Source of the DNA: Mesonia sp. K7
Lineage (GTDB): Bacteria > Bacteroidota > Bacteroidia > Flavobacteriales > Flavobacteriaceae
DNA: 64,000 nt
Direction: 5' to 3'
Assembly: GCF_003233725.1 (NCBI RefSeq)
Contig: NZ_QKQV01000003.1
Location: forward strand, 186,001 to 250,000
Shown here one piece after another: positions 44,440 to 53,548 of this stretch. Every line of letters begins with the position of its first letter. The first letter of the stretch is position 1. The notes below the pieces were generated by a model, which saw only the letters and a program-made list of their open reading frames with translations, was not told the DNA's origin and made no database searches. Both the position numbers and the translations under genes were made by a program.

Positions 44440-44473
44440 ATAAAAAATTCCGTGCTTGACACGGAATCTTTTT
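44440..44473 (-). terminator. Hairpin terminator after the M1 peptidase gene
   Basis: An 8-bp stem ATTCCGTG/CACGGAAT (44447-44454 and 44460-44467) around a 5-base loop, with a T-run on the minus-strand side (and a shorter one on the plus side), between the M1 gene stop and the rnpA start. Confidence 0.78.
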
Positions 44474-44496
44474 CTAATCATAAAGAATTACAATTC

Positions 44497-46365
44497 TTAA
44501 AAACTCATCTTATTATCCTCACGGTTGATATCTGCCATATTTTGGCTCGCATCAATTTCTACTGACTGTATAGAAGATTTTAGAAGAGAAGTTTCTAAAG
44601 TATAACTTGGGTTGGCCCAAGACCAAGCCTTTTGAACATTACCAGCATTTGGTTTTTGCCAGTACATCATCTGTAATGGAATATAAAAGTTTACTTTTTT
44701 TCCATTTTTTAAAGTTACCTGAAGGTCAATAGGCATAGGCATAAGTCCTTTTCTTTCAAGCGTGATGGTTGCTTTTCCTTCATTTTCATCGACAGAAGCA
44801 ATCGTGTAATCTACCGAATTGGTGGTTTGTCCAAAATCGGTGAGGTACCAATTTAGTTGTGCTCCGCTCACTTTTTCGGCTACTCTTATAAAGTCGTTTG
44901 GCGTAGGGTGCTTAAACTTCCATTGGTTGTAATATTCCTTAATGGTTTTTTGTAGGTTTTCTTCACCAATCAGATAACCCAATTGGTTCATAAAAACCGC
45001 TCCTTTAGCATAAGCAGCAATTCCGTAAGCTTGGTTATATTGGTAACGATCTGCGTGGGTTGTGAGCGGTTGTTCTACGCCCGATTTTGCCAAATAAACA
45101 TACCCATTGTATGAGCCCGAATGTGGGTTTTCGCTTGGGCCGTTCATCACCTTGTTTTCCGCCAAGGTAGAAATGTAAGTGGTAAAACCTTCGTCCATCC
45201 ACTCGTGTTTCGATTCGTTAGTAGCCAAAATATGTTGGAACCAAGCATGGGCCATTTCGTGAGCGGTTACTCCTACGAGACTACCAAAGCTTCTGTTTCC
45301 TGTAATTAAAGTACACATCGCATATTCCATTCCGCCATCGCCACCTTGAATCACTGAATATTGATCGTAAGGGTAAGGACCGATATGTTCGTTGAAATAC
45401 AATAACAAATCTTCGGTTTTTGACTGTAAGTTCTTCCAATTTTGAGTAAAATTGTTTTCTTTTTCATAAGAAGGCTTGTCTTTATAGAAGAAATGTAAGA
45501 TGGTACCGTCTTTAGCGGTCATTTTATCATGAACAAATTCGCTGTCTGCCGCCCACGTAAAATCGTGTACGTTTGGTGCTACAAAATGCCAAGTGAGTTT
45601 GTCGCTATGGTGAATTACTGTTTTTCCTTCGTCTTGATAGCCGTGACCTATTTCATTCGGATTTTGTAAATAGCCAGTTCCACCAATTGTATAGTCTTTA
45701 TCGATGGTGATTTTTACATCAAAATCACCCCAAACACCGTGAAACTCTCTTCCGATATACGGATCGGCATGCCAACCTTCGAAATCGTATTCGGCTAATT
45801 TTGGATACCATTGTGACATCGACAAGGCAACACCTTCGGCACTATTTCTACCTGAGCGACGAATTTGCAAAGGAACTTGTGCGTCCCAATTCATAGTAAA
45901 AGTGACCGATTTTCCTGGTAAAATTGGCTTGTTCAATTTTACTTGTAAAACGGTTCCGTGTACAGAATGACTGACGTCTTTACCGTCTTGTTTTAACTCA
46001 TTTACCTTGATGTACCCAATCTCGTTAGGTTGAAGTTTGCTGATGCGGTCGCCAACTCTTTTGTCTGGGTCTTGAATGGTTCTCGAGCGTATATCCATAT
46101 CGCTTCCTGGTTGAAAAGCGTTGAAGTGTAAATGATAAAAAACCTGGCGTAAAGTATCAGGAGAATTATTCGTGTAAACGAGTTCTTGTTTGCCTTTGTA
46201 GGTATAATCTTCAACATTTACATCAATTTCCATCTGGTAGTCTACTTTTTGTTGCCAATAAGTAGCCGACGATGAATTTTTCGATGAAGTAGCCATTTCT
46301 GTGGTTCCACAAGAAACCACAGCAATAGCCAATATTAAAAAGAATGTTTTTTGAATAAACTTCAT
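44497..46365 (-). CDS. M1 family metallopeptidase, predicted lipoprotein
   Basis: A 622-residue gluzincin aminopeptidase. Leader with Cys19 in AVVSCGTTE suggests lipid anchoring. The exopeptidase motif reads GGMEYAM (about 344-350), and zinc ligands are in HEMAHAW (H369, H373) with E392 in EWMDEGFTTYIS; the catalytic base is E370. It removes N-terminal residues from peptides at or outside the outer or inner membrane. It lies 3 bp downstream of the S8 peptidase gene, which together with the MBL gene forms a three-gene run. Confidence 0.94.
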   Translation of the reverse strand: MKFIQKTFFLILAIAVVSCGTTEMATSSKNSSSATYWQQKVDYQMEIDVNVEDYTYKGKQELVYTNNSPDTLRQVFYHLHFNAFQPGSDMDIRSRTIQDPDKRVGDRISKLQPNEIGYIKVNELKQDGKDVSHSVHGTVLQVKLNKPILPGKSVTFTMNWDAQVPLQIRRSGRNSAEGVALSMSQWYPKLAEYDFEGWHADPYIGREFHGVWGDFDVKITIDKDYTIGGTGYLQNPNEIGHGYQDEGKTVIHHSDKLTWHFVAPNVHDFTWAADSEFVHDKMTAKDGTILHFFYKDKPSYEKENNFTQNWKNLQSKTEDLLLYFNEHIGPYPYDQYSVIQGGDGGMEYAMCTLITGNRSFGSLVGVTAHEMAHAWFQHILATNESKHEWMDEGFTTYISTLAENKVMNGPSENPHSGSYNGYVYLAKSGVEQPLTTHADRYQYNQAYGIAAYAKGAVFMNQLGYLIGEENLQKTIKEYYNQWKFKHPTPNDFIRVAEKVSGAQLNWYLTDFGQTTNSVDYTIASVDENEGKATITLERKGLMPMPIDLQVTLKNGKKVNFYIPLQMMYWQKPNAGNVQKAWSWANPSYTLETSLLKSSIQSVEIDASQNMADINREDNKMSF

Positions 46366-46368
46366 AAA

Positions 46369-48042
46369 TTACATTTTGCTAGCGTAAATTAAAGCATTGT
46401 ATAGGTTAACGATGGTTCCCGTAGTTGATAAAGAGTTGAAAGCTCTTACGTCATCAGCATCACCTCCAACAACTACGCTAGCACTGATTGGTAAACCACT
46501 TTTTAGGATCACTTCTTTTACTTCTGCTGCCGATAATTTAGGGAAATAAGATCTAATTACTGCCGCAACTCCTGCAACTGCAGGTGCAGCCATAGAAGTT
46601 CCTTGTAAAAACTCGTAGTTATTTAATGGCGTTGTGGCCCAAATTTTTGTTCCTGGAGCAAAAACATCGACATTGGTTTTACCGTAGTTAGAAAAACCAG
46701 CAACCACATCAGAACCATATTTGTAATGTAATGCGCCAACTGTTATAAAGTTGTCAGCAATTTCTAGGGTTTCTATTGGGTCTTGATCGTTAGGGAAAAC
46801 TCTATTAGTATCTAAGTCTTTGGCATCGTTACCAGCAGCATTTACAATTAAAACATCTTTTTCTGCTGCATACTTTATCGCATCGATGACCCATTCTGGG
46901 TTTGGAGAAAAATATTTTCCGAAACTCGTGTTGATGACTTTTGCACCGTTATCAACCGCATAACGAATAGCTAAAGCGATATCTTTATCATACTCGTCAC
47001 CGTCTGGAACTGCTCTTACCGCCATAATTTTAACGTTTTGAGCGACTCCGTTTATTCCGATACCATTGTTACGTTCTGCAGCTATAATTCCGGCAACGTG
47101 CGTACCGTGTTTAGCATCTTCTTTTTTAGGGTCTGGACCATCAACATCACCGTTTCCATATTTATTGTCGGTATAATCATAGGGGTCATCTCCTAACTTT
47201 TCTCTAAAATCTACTTTGGTATTGAAGTGACTGGTTAGTCTTCCGTCAAAATATTCGATACCGCTATTTAATTGTTTTTTAGCCTCTTCAATACTTCCTA
47301 AATTAGCAAGAATATTGGTTAAGAAGCCTTTTGCTTGCTGAAGTTCTGGTGTGTCAGCTTCCATCGCAGCAAGTTCTTCATTGGTATAGTTTTCTTTTCC
47401 TAACTTTTCGCTTACCGCCGCATGCGAATCGTCGATGGTTTGTAGTAATGTCTGGTAGTAGTTTTTGTTGTCTTGTGCTTCTTTGTATTCTTTGTCAAAT
47501 TCAGCGACAGCTCTTGTGTACATATCAAATTCAGCTTTGTCTGCTGTAGAAATTTGAGCCGCGGTTTTACCCTCGTATTTAGCGTTCAATCGCTTGATGA
47601 TACGCGTCATTTCCATATTTTCTTCCACGATATCGCCTAAGAAGTTCCAACCGTGAATATCGTCGATATATCCGTTTTTGTCGTCATCAATTCCGTTACC
47701 TGGAATTTCGTCTTCGTTGATCCAGATGACATTTTTTAAATCTTCATGTTCGATGTCTACACCACTATCAACCACACCAACAATCACGGTTTTTCCTTGT
47801 TGGTCTTTAATAATTTCCGCGTAAGCTTTATCAACACTCATTCCAGGAATGGTATCTGCAACCAAGTCTAATGAATTCCACTTTTTGAGTTGGTCGTCGC
47901 TCAAACTTGTTGTTTTCAGAGGTTGCTGATCGATATTTCCTATAGGCGTTGAGGTAATTACTGGCGTAGATGTACCGCAACTTGCAGCAATCATCGCGAT
48001 ACTTGCGGCTGCAAAAGTCGATTTTAATAAGGATTTTCTCAT
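46369..48042 (-). CDS. S8 family subtilisin-like peptidase, lipoprotein with large insertion
   Basis: A 557-residue protein. A leader with Cys22 in IAASCGTS suggests a lipoprotein. Catalytic triad: D92 (VVDSGVDIEH), H312 (KHGTHVAGI), S482 (GTSMAAPAVAG), with oxyanion Asn403 (NAAGND). Between D92 and H312 there are 220 residues, against roughly 30 in ordinary subtilisins; the insertion is charged, helical (about 140-260) and has Asp-rich calcium-like loops (NGIDDDKNGYIDD). It digests proteins in the periplasm or at the surface. It is followed within 3 bp by the M1 aminopeptidase gene, which could finish peptides released by this endoprotease. Confidence 0.94.
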   Translation of the reverse strand: MRKSLLKSTFAAASIAMIAASCGTSTPVITSTPIGNIDQQPLKTTSLSDDQLKKWNSLDLVADTIPGMSVDKAYAEIIKDQQGKTVIVGVVDSGVDIEHEDLKNVIWINEDEIPGNGIDDDKNGYIDDIHGWNFLGDIVEENMEMTRIIKRLNAKYEGKTAAQISTADKAEFDMYTRAVAEFDKEYKEAQDNKNYYQTLLQTIDDSHAAVSEKLGKENYTNEELAAMEADTPELQQAKGFLTNILANLGSIEEAKKQLNSGIEYFDGRLTSHFNTKVDFREKLGDDPYDYTDNKYGNGDVDGPDPKKEDAKHGTHVAGIIAAERNNGIGINGVAQNVKIMAVRAVPDGDEYDKDIALAIRYAVDNGAKVINTSFGKYFSPNPEWVIDAIKYAAEKDVLIVNAAGNDAKDLDTNRVFPNDQDPIETLEIADNFITVGALHYKYGSDVVAGFSNYGKTNVDVFAPGTKIWATTPLNNYEFLQGTSMAAPAVAGVAAVIRSYFPKLSAAEVKEVILKSGLPISASVVVGGDADDVRAFNSLSTTGTIVNLYNALIYASKM

Positions 48043-48049
48043 TTTATGT

Positions 48050-48910
48050 TTAAGAATTAAATAATTGATTAAAAGTATATGTTTGATCGTGTCTTACTCC
48101 TTTTTCGGTATTTTTTACCGTGATAATTTGGTTGTGAGCATCGTGCTCTAAAAACAAATAATAGTTTTCTTCAGCTGCTTTTTCGAGAAAAGTTTTTTTC
48201 TCTTTTAGCGTTAGCAAAGGTCTTGTATCGTAACCCATCACGTAAGGTAACGGAACGTGACCTGCTGTGGGTAGCAAATCGCCCATAAAAACCAAAGTCT
48301 TTCCTTGGTAGTTGATGTGCGGTATCATTTGCTTTTCGGTGTGGCCATCTACGAACAAGACATCAAACATTAGACTATCATAATGTTGAAAAGTTACATT
48401 CTTTTCTAAAAATTTTAATTGACCGCTTTCTTGCATGGGTAAAAGATTTTCTTTTAAAAAAGAAGCTTTTTCTCTATCATTAGGGTTTATGGCCCATTCC
48501 CAATGTTCTTTATTGGTCCAATAAGTTGCGTTTTTAAAAGTGGTTTGATATCCTGTTTTATCTGTATTCCATTTGACACATCCGCCACAATGATCAAAAT
48601 GAAGGTGCGTCATAAAAACATCGGTGATATCATCTGGATGAAACCCTTTTTCTTTTAAAGACTTCTCTAAACTAAAATCACCCCAACGATGGTAATAACT
48701 AAAAAACTTATCACTTTGTTTGTTGCCTAAACCGGTATCGATAAGTGTAAGTTTATTCCCGTTTTCAATCAACAAACAACGTGCTGCGATATCAATCATA
48801 TTGTTTTGGTCGGCAGGGTTGGTTTTTGTCCATAAAGTTTTAGGAACCACCCCAAACATTGCTCCTCCGTCGAGTTTAAAATTTCCCGCCTCTATTGGGT
48901 ATAATTGCAT
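48050..48910 (-). CDS. MBL fold metallo-hydrolase
   Basis: A 286-residue protein. LIDTGLGNKQSDKF, then MTHLHFDHCGGC with H102, H104, D106 and H107, followed by later ligands in FVDGHTEKQMIPHI and LEHDAHN, is the metallo-beta-lactamase fold with complete metal ligands. No signal peptide. The family includes lactonases and other hydrolases; the HCGG-type sequence is similar to AHL-lactonase-like proteins, but substrate cannot be assigned. It is 7 bp before the S8 gene on the same strand. Confidence 0.9.
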   Translation of the reverse strand: MQLYPIEAGNFKLDGGAMFGVVPKTLWTKTNPADQNNMIDIAARCLLIENGNKLTLIDTGLGNKQSDKFFSYYHRWGDFSLEKSLKEKGFHPDDITDVFMTHLHFDHCGGCVKWNTDKTGYQTTFKNATYWTNKEHWEWAINPNDREKASFLKENLLPMQESGQLKFLEKNVTFQHYDSLMFDVLFVDGHTEKQMIPHINYQGKTLVFMGDLLPTAGHVPLPYVMGYDTRPLLTLKEKKTFLEKAAEENYYLFLEHDAHNQIITVKNTEKGVRHDQTYTFNQLFNS

Positions 48911-49070
48911 AAAATTAAGGATTTTGACTTAAAGCTTTGCAAATTAGGAAAAATGTCACGGAAAGAGGTTAAATCTGCATGATTTAACAATAGTTTTTGG
49001 ATAGACATCGCAAAATTTTAAACAAATGATTATTTTAGTATTTTCTAATAGCCAAACAAAAACTTAGAAA

Positions 49071-50948
49071 ATGATAGAACTAGCCGGTATTATAATTTTA
49101 GGAATTTTAGCACAATGGATCGCATGGAAGTTTAAAATTCCTGCCATTTTACCGCTTATTTTGATTGGCCTTGCTGTTGGTCCGATTTCAACTTTGTATA
49201 CCGCAGACGGTGCAAAACTTATCGAACCCATATGGAATGGTTACAAAGGTCTTTTTCCCGGTGAGAGCTTGTTTTATTTTGTTTCTTTAGCGATTAGCAT
49301 TATCCTTTTTGAAGGTGGACTAACCTTACGTAGAGGAGAAGTACTCAATGTGGGGCCAGTTATTATTAAACTAATTACAGTAGGTGTGGTGGTTACTTTT
49401 TTTGCAGCAGCAATTGCAGCCTATTACATATTCGGACTTTCTTGGCAGATTTCTTTTCTTTTTTCGGCACTAATTATCGTTACAGGACCAACCGTAATCA
49501 ATCCAATTTTACGAAATATTCCGCTTAAAAAAGATGTTTCGGCCATTTTAAAATGGGAAGGAATTTTAATAGACCCAATCGGAGCTTTAGTTGCGGTATT
49601 GGTTTTTGAATTTATCAGTGCAGGAGAAGGTCAAGCTTTTACACAAACCGCTTTAATAGAATTTGGAAAAATTGTGCTTTTTGGTTTTACCTTTGGTTTT
49701 ACCTTTGCACATGCTTTAGCGTTTGCCATAAAAAAGCATGTGATTCCTCATTATTTACTGAATGTATTTACCCTCGCGACGGTTTTAGGCGTTTTTGTAC
49801 TGTCAGATGTTTTTGCACACGAAAGCGGTTTATTGGCTGTAGTGGTTATGGGAATGGTTCTAGGAAATATTAATCTTCCGAACATCAAGGAGTTACTTTA
49901 TTTTAAAGAATCTCTTAGTGTTTTATTGGTTTCTATTCTATTTATCTTATTGGCGGCAAACATCAACATCAACGATTTATTACTGGTTTATAATTGGAAC
50001 GCTGTAATTTTATTTGCGATAGTTGTATTCTTAATAAGACCACTTGGAGTGTTATTAAGTAGTATCAACTCTTCACTAAAACTGAATGAAAAAATATTTG
50101 TAAGCTGGGTTGGACCAAGAGGTATTGTTGCAGCAGGTATTGCTTCGCTTTTTGGACTTAAACTAGCCAACGAAGGTGTAGAAGGCGCAGAGTATATCAC
50201 ACCTTTGGTCTTTATGATTGTATTAGGAACCGTTTTGTTGAACGCAACCACGGCAAGACCTTTTGCGAAATTAGTGGGCGTATTTTTAAAGAAATCAGAG
50301 GGAATTCTAATAATAGGAGCGTCGCCATTTTCCAGACTTATCGCTGCTTACCTTAATAAGAATAACAGGCATGTGGTTTTATTAGACAATAACAGGTTTA
50401 ATATCGAGAAAGCAAAAAAGCTAGGCCTCGAAGCTATCGAAGGAAGTGTGTATTCTGACGAACTGACGAATAACATCGAATTGAGTGATGTAGGGTATCT
50501 TATGGCGATGACGGGAAATGCAGAACTCAACAAAACAGCTATTTCAAAATTTGAAAAACACTTTGGGGAACACGGTTCATTTAGAGTTGTTTCTTCAGAC
50601 GAAATGATCGACCCAGAAAACAACCCAAAAGAAGCTTTATTTTCACATACAGATGATTATATAAAGCTTACCGAAGTTGCTCGAAAGTACCCCAATATTA
50701 AAGAAGTTCCGATAAACTCTAAAGAGCATTATGATGGTATGATTGAAATTGCGAAATCTGATCCGGATATTATACCCTTGTTTATTAAAAATCCAGAAGG
50801 AGATTTAGAAATCATCCCTGCCAATAACTTAGAGGTAGAATATGAAGAAGGATCCGAATTGGTTTACCTCGGAAAATCGATGCTTTTAGACGATAAGGCA
50901 AAATCGACCAACCTAAAAGAAACGGTTGAAGAGGGTAAAAAAGAATAA
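49071..50948 (+). CDS. Cation:proton antiporter with C-terminal TrkA-N domain
   Basis: A 625-residue protein: about 12-13 membrane helices (residues 1-400) with the CPA1/NhaP-type sequence FLFSALIIVTGPTVINPIL and LFDVFAHESGLLAVVVMG-like block (here VLSDVFAHESGLLAVVVMG), then a cytoplasmic Rossmann part (IIGASPFSRLIAAYLNKNNRHVVLLDNN, about 410-500) typical of TrkA-N/RCK and a Glu-rich end. It exchanges Na+ or K+ for H+ and may be gated by NAD(H) or nucleotides via TrkA-N. Stand-alone on the plus strand. Confidence 0.92.
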   Translation: MIELAGIIILGILAQWIAWKFKIPAILPLILIGLAVGPISTLYTADGAKLIEPIWNGYKGLFPGESLFYFVSLAISIILFEGGLTLRRGEVLNVGPVIIKLITVGVVVTFFAAAIAAYYIFGLSWQISFLFSALIIVTGPTVINPILRNIPLKKDVSAILKWEGILIDPIGALVAVLVFEFISAGEGQAFTQTALIEFGKIVLFGFTFGFTFAHALAFAIKKHVIPHYLLNVFTLATVLGVFVLSDVFAHESGLLAVVVMGMVLGNINLPNIKELLYFKESLSVLLVSILFILLAANININDLLLVYNWNAVILFAIVVFLIRPLGVLLSSINSSLKLNEKIFVSWVGPRGIVAAGIASLFGLKLANEGVEGAEYITPLVFMIVLGTVLLNATTARPFAKLVGVFLKKSEGILIIGASPFSRLIAAYLNKNNRHVVLLDNNRFNIEKAKKLGLEAIEGSVYSDELTNNIELSDVGYLMAMTGNAELNKTAISKFEKHFGEHGSFRVVSSDEMIDPENNPKEALFSHTDDYIKLTEVARKYPNIKEVPINSKEHYDGMIEIAKSDPDIIPLFIKNPEGDLEIIPANNLEVEYEEGSELVYLGKSMLLDDKAKSTNLKETVEEGKKE

Positions 50949-51020
50949 ATTTTAATGAAAGCTCAAAAAAAATAGAAATAATTATATATTGCGCAACAAT
51001 TAATATAAAAACCAATAATT

Positions 51021-51557
51021 ATGATGAAAAAAATTACAATTTTATGTGCCGTTTTTAGCATGTTGATTTTAACGTCTTGTAGTACTGATGACAACACCAG
51101 CAATAATGTAAACAACACATCTTTACTAGGAGATTGGGAAATGATAGATGTAAATTATACAGGAACACAAACAGTTGATTTTCAAGGGCAAACGATGACC
51201 ATGGATTTTTCAGGACAATCTGTATCCTTTGAAGATGCAATTGTTGTGTTTAACCAAGATAACACCTACACAAGTTCTGGCAGCTATGTTATAGAATTAA
51301 CAGTAAACTTTATGGGACAATCGAACACGCAACAATTTCCAGTAGACAACTTTTTTGGAACAGGAACATGGCTAAAATCAGGAAACACACTTACCGTAAC
51401 AGATGATCAATTAGGTTCTGCTACTCCAGCAAACATTGATATTTTAAATGCTACCACTTTAAAACTATCTATAAGCAATTATACGGTCTCAATGCCTGGT
51501 CCTGGGGGTAATCAAGACGTAGATCTTGATTATGAAATAACATTAAACAAAATCTAA
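51021..51557 (+). CDS. Small lipocalin-like lipoprotein
   Basis: A 178-residue lipoprotein: leader to Cys20 (LILTSCSTDD), then a short Asn/Thr-rich linker and a beta-rich part (LLGDWEMIDVNYTGTQTVDF, DNTYTSSGSYVIELTV, GTGTWLKSGNTLTVTDD, ATTLKLSISNYTV), which is the pattern of the lipocalin-like/DUF4923 and DUF5004 type proteins that open with L-x-G-x-W. Ligand unknown. Followed by a strong terminator shared with lepA. Confidence 0.82.
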   Translation: MMKKITILCAVFSMLILTSCSTDDNTSNNVNNTSLLGDWEMIDVNYTGTQTVDFQGQTMTMDFSGQSVSFEDAIVVFNQDNTYTSSGSYVIELTVNFMGQSNTQQFPVDNFFGTGTWLKSGNTLTVTDDQLGSATPANIDILNATTLKLSISNYTVSMPGPGGNQDVDLDYEITLNKI

Positions 51558-51578
51558 TATATATTGTTATTAACATAT

Positions 51579-51607
51579 AAAAAACCTCCAAATTTTGGAG
51601 GTTTTTT
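51579..51607. terminator. Bidirectional terminator between the lipoprotein gene and lepA
   Basis: AAAAAACCTCCA and TGGAGGTTTTTT form a 12-bp stem around a small A/T loop; A-run and T-run on either side serve both convergent genes. Confidence 0.88.
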
Positions 51608-51611
51608 ATTT

Positions 51612-53408
51612 CTAATCATTCAGTTTTAAAACAGCCATAAATGCTTCTTGTGGTATTTCTACATTACCCACTTGTCGCATACGCTTCTTCCCTTTTTTCT
51701 GTTTTTCCAAAAGTTTACGCTTACGCGAAATATCACCTCCGTAACATTTTGCGGTAACATCTTTACGAAGTGCTTTTACGGTTTCACGAGCAATAATCTT
51801 TGCGCCAATTGCTGCCTGAATTGGAATGTCAAACTGCTGACGCGGAATAAGCTCTTTTAGTTTCTCACACATCTTTTTCCCAATATCGTAAGCATTGTCT
51901 TTATGCAATAGAGCAGAAAGTGCATCCACTGTATTTGAATTTAACAAAACATCTACTTTTACTAAATTTGATTTTCGCATTCCTATTGGGGAATAATCAA
52001 ACGAAGCGTAACCTTTAGAGACGGTCTTTAAACGATCGTAAAAATCAAAAACAATCTCTGCCAAAGGCATATCAAACGTTAATTCTACACGTTCGGTCGT
52101 GAGGTAAGTTTGGTTGACGATTTCACCGCGTTTTTCGATACAAAGCGACATTACAGGCCCAACAAAATCGGACTTGGTAATAATGGTTGCTTTGATGTAG
52201 GGCTCTTCTACACGCTCTAGTTTTGAAGGTTCTGGTAAATCCGAAGGGTTGTTGACCAATATAACTTCATCGGGTTCTTTATGGGTGTAAGCGTGGTAAG
52301 ACACGTTGGGAACGGTGGTAATCACCGTCATATCAAATTCGCGTTCTAATCGCTCCTGTATAATCTCTAAGTGCAGCATTCCTAAAAATCCGCAACGAAA
52401 ACCAAAACCTAAGGCAGCAGAACTCTCTGGGGCAAAAACCAACGAGGCATCGTTGAGTTGTAATTTTTCCATCGAAGCTCTTAGCTCTTCATAATCCTCT
52501 GTGTCAACGGGATAAATACCTGCAAAAACCATGGGTTTTACGTCTTCAAAACCTGCCACAGCTTCTGTGGTCGGGTTTTTGGCATCGGTAATCGTATCAC
52601 CAACTTTTACTTCACGTGCATCTTTGATTCCTGTGATTAAATAACCAACATCACCAGTTTTGATTTCTTGTTTTGGAAGCTGTTTGAGCTTTAAAGTACC
52701 CACTTCGTCGGCAAAATAGTTTTTATTGGTGGCAACAAACTTAATGTTTTGACCTTTTTTGATACTTCCGTTGATGACTCTAAAATAAGTTTCTACACCA
52801 CGAAATGGGTTATAAACCGAATCAAAAATCAAGGCGCGAAGTGGCGCGTCTGCTTTTCCTGATGGAGGTGGAATACGCTCGATAATAGCTGCAAGAATCT
52901 CTTCGATTCCGATACCAGTTTTGGCACTTGCCGGAATCACTTCTTTGGGATCACAACCCAACAAATCAACAATATCATCGGTTACTTCTTCTGGGTTTGC
53001 ACTAGGTAAATCTACTTTGTTGAGTACCGGAATAATTTCTAAATCGTTTTCTAATGCCAAATACAAATTAGAAATGGTCTGTGCCTGTATACTTTGCGCC
53101 GCATCGACAACCAAAAGCGCGCCTTCACAAGCCGCAATAGAACGCGATACTTCGTAAGAAAAATCAACGTGACCAGGGGTATCAATAAGGTTGAGCACGT
53201 ATTTTTCTCCTTGATATTCATAATCCATTTGTATCGCATGGCTCTTGATGGTGATTCCGCGCTCACGCTCCAAATCCATACTGTCGAGCAGTTGTTCTTG
53301 CTTTTCCCTCTCGGTTACTGAGCCTGTAAAATCTAAAAGCCGATCGGCCAAGGTACTTTTACCGTGATCGATATGCGCGATAATGCAGAAATTTCTAATA
53401 TGCTTCAT
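51612..53408 (-). CDS. lepA: Elongation factor 4 (LepA)
   Basis: A 598-residue translational GTPase. G1 [23 protein letters not shown] (switch I), G3 DTPGHVDF, G4 NKVDLP, G5 SAKTG, then LepA-specific [17 protein letters not shown] and the C-terminal [17 protein letters not shown]. It back-translocates or remodels stalled ribosomes. I chose the ATG at 53408 ([18 protein letters not shown]) instead of the longer in-frame ATG at 53444, which would add 12 residues not seen in the family. Confidence 0.97.
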   Translation of the reverse strand: MKHIRNFCIIAHIDHGKSTLADRLLDFTGSVTEREKQEQLLDSMDLERERGITIKSHAIQMDYEYQGEKYVLNLIDTPGHVDFSYEVSRSIAACEGALLVVDAAQSIQAQTISNLYLALENDLEIIPVLNKVDLPSANPEEVTDDIVDLLGCDPKEVIPASAKTGIGIEEILAAIIERIPPPSGKADAPLRALIFDSVYNPFRGVETYFRVINGSIKKGQNIKFVATNKNYFADEVGTLKLKQLPKQEIKTGDVGYLITGIKDAREVKVGDTITDAKNPTTEAVAGFEDVKPMVFAGIYPVDTEDYEELRASMEKLQLNDASLVFAPESSAALGFGFRCGFLGMLHLEIIQERLEREFDMTVITTVPNVSYHAYTHKEPDEVILVNNPSDLPEPSKLERVEEPYIKATIITKSDFVGPVMSLCIEKRGEIVNQTYLTTERVELTFDMPLAEIVFDFYDRLKTVSKGYASFDYSPIGMRKSNLVKVDVLLNSNTVDALSALLHKDNAYDIGKKMCEKLKELIPRQQFDIPIQAAIGAKIIARETVKALRKDVTAKCYGGDISRKRKLLEKQKKGKKRMRQVGNVEIPQEAFMAVLKLND

Positions 53409-53548
53409 AAATCTTCCTAAAAAGTTGCCTGCAATTTTATGCAACTGTATAATGCTGCAAATATAGCATTTTGATTTTCAAATTATACTTGCATAACTCA
53501 TTTAGAATTCAGTAATTTAAAAATTAGAACTAACTATAATCAAATCTT

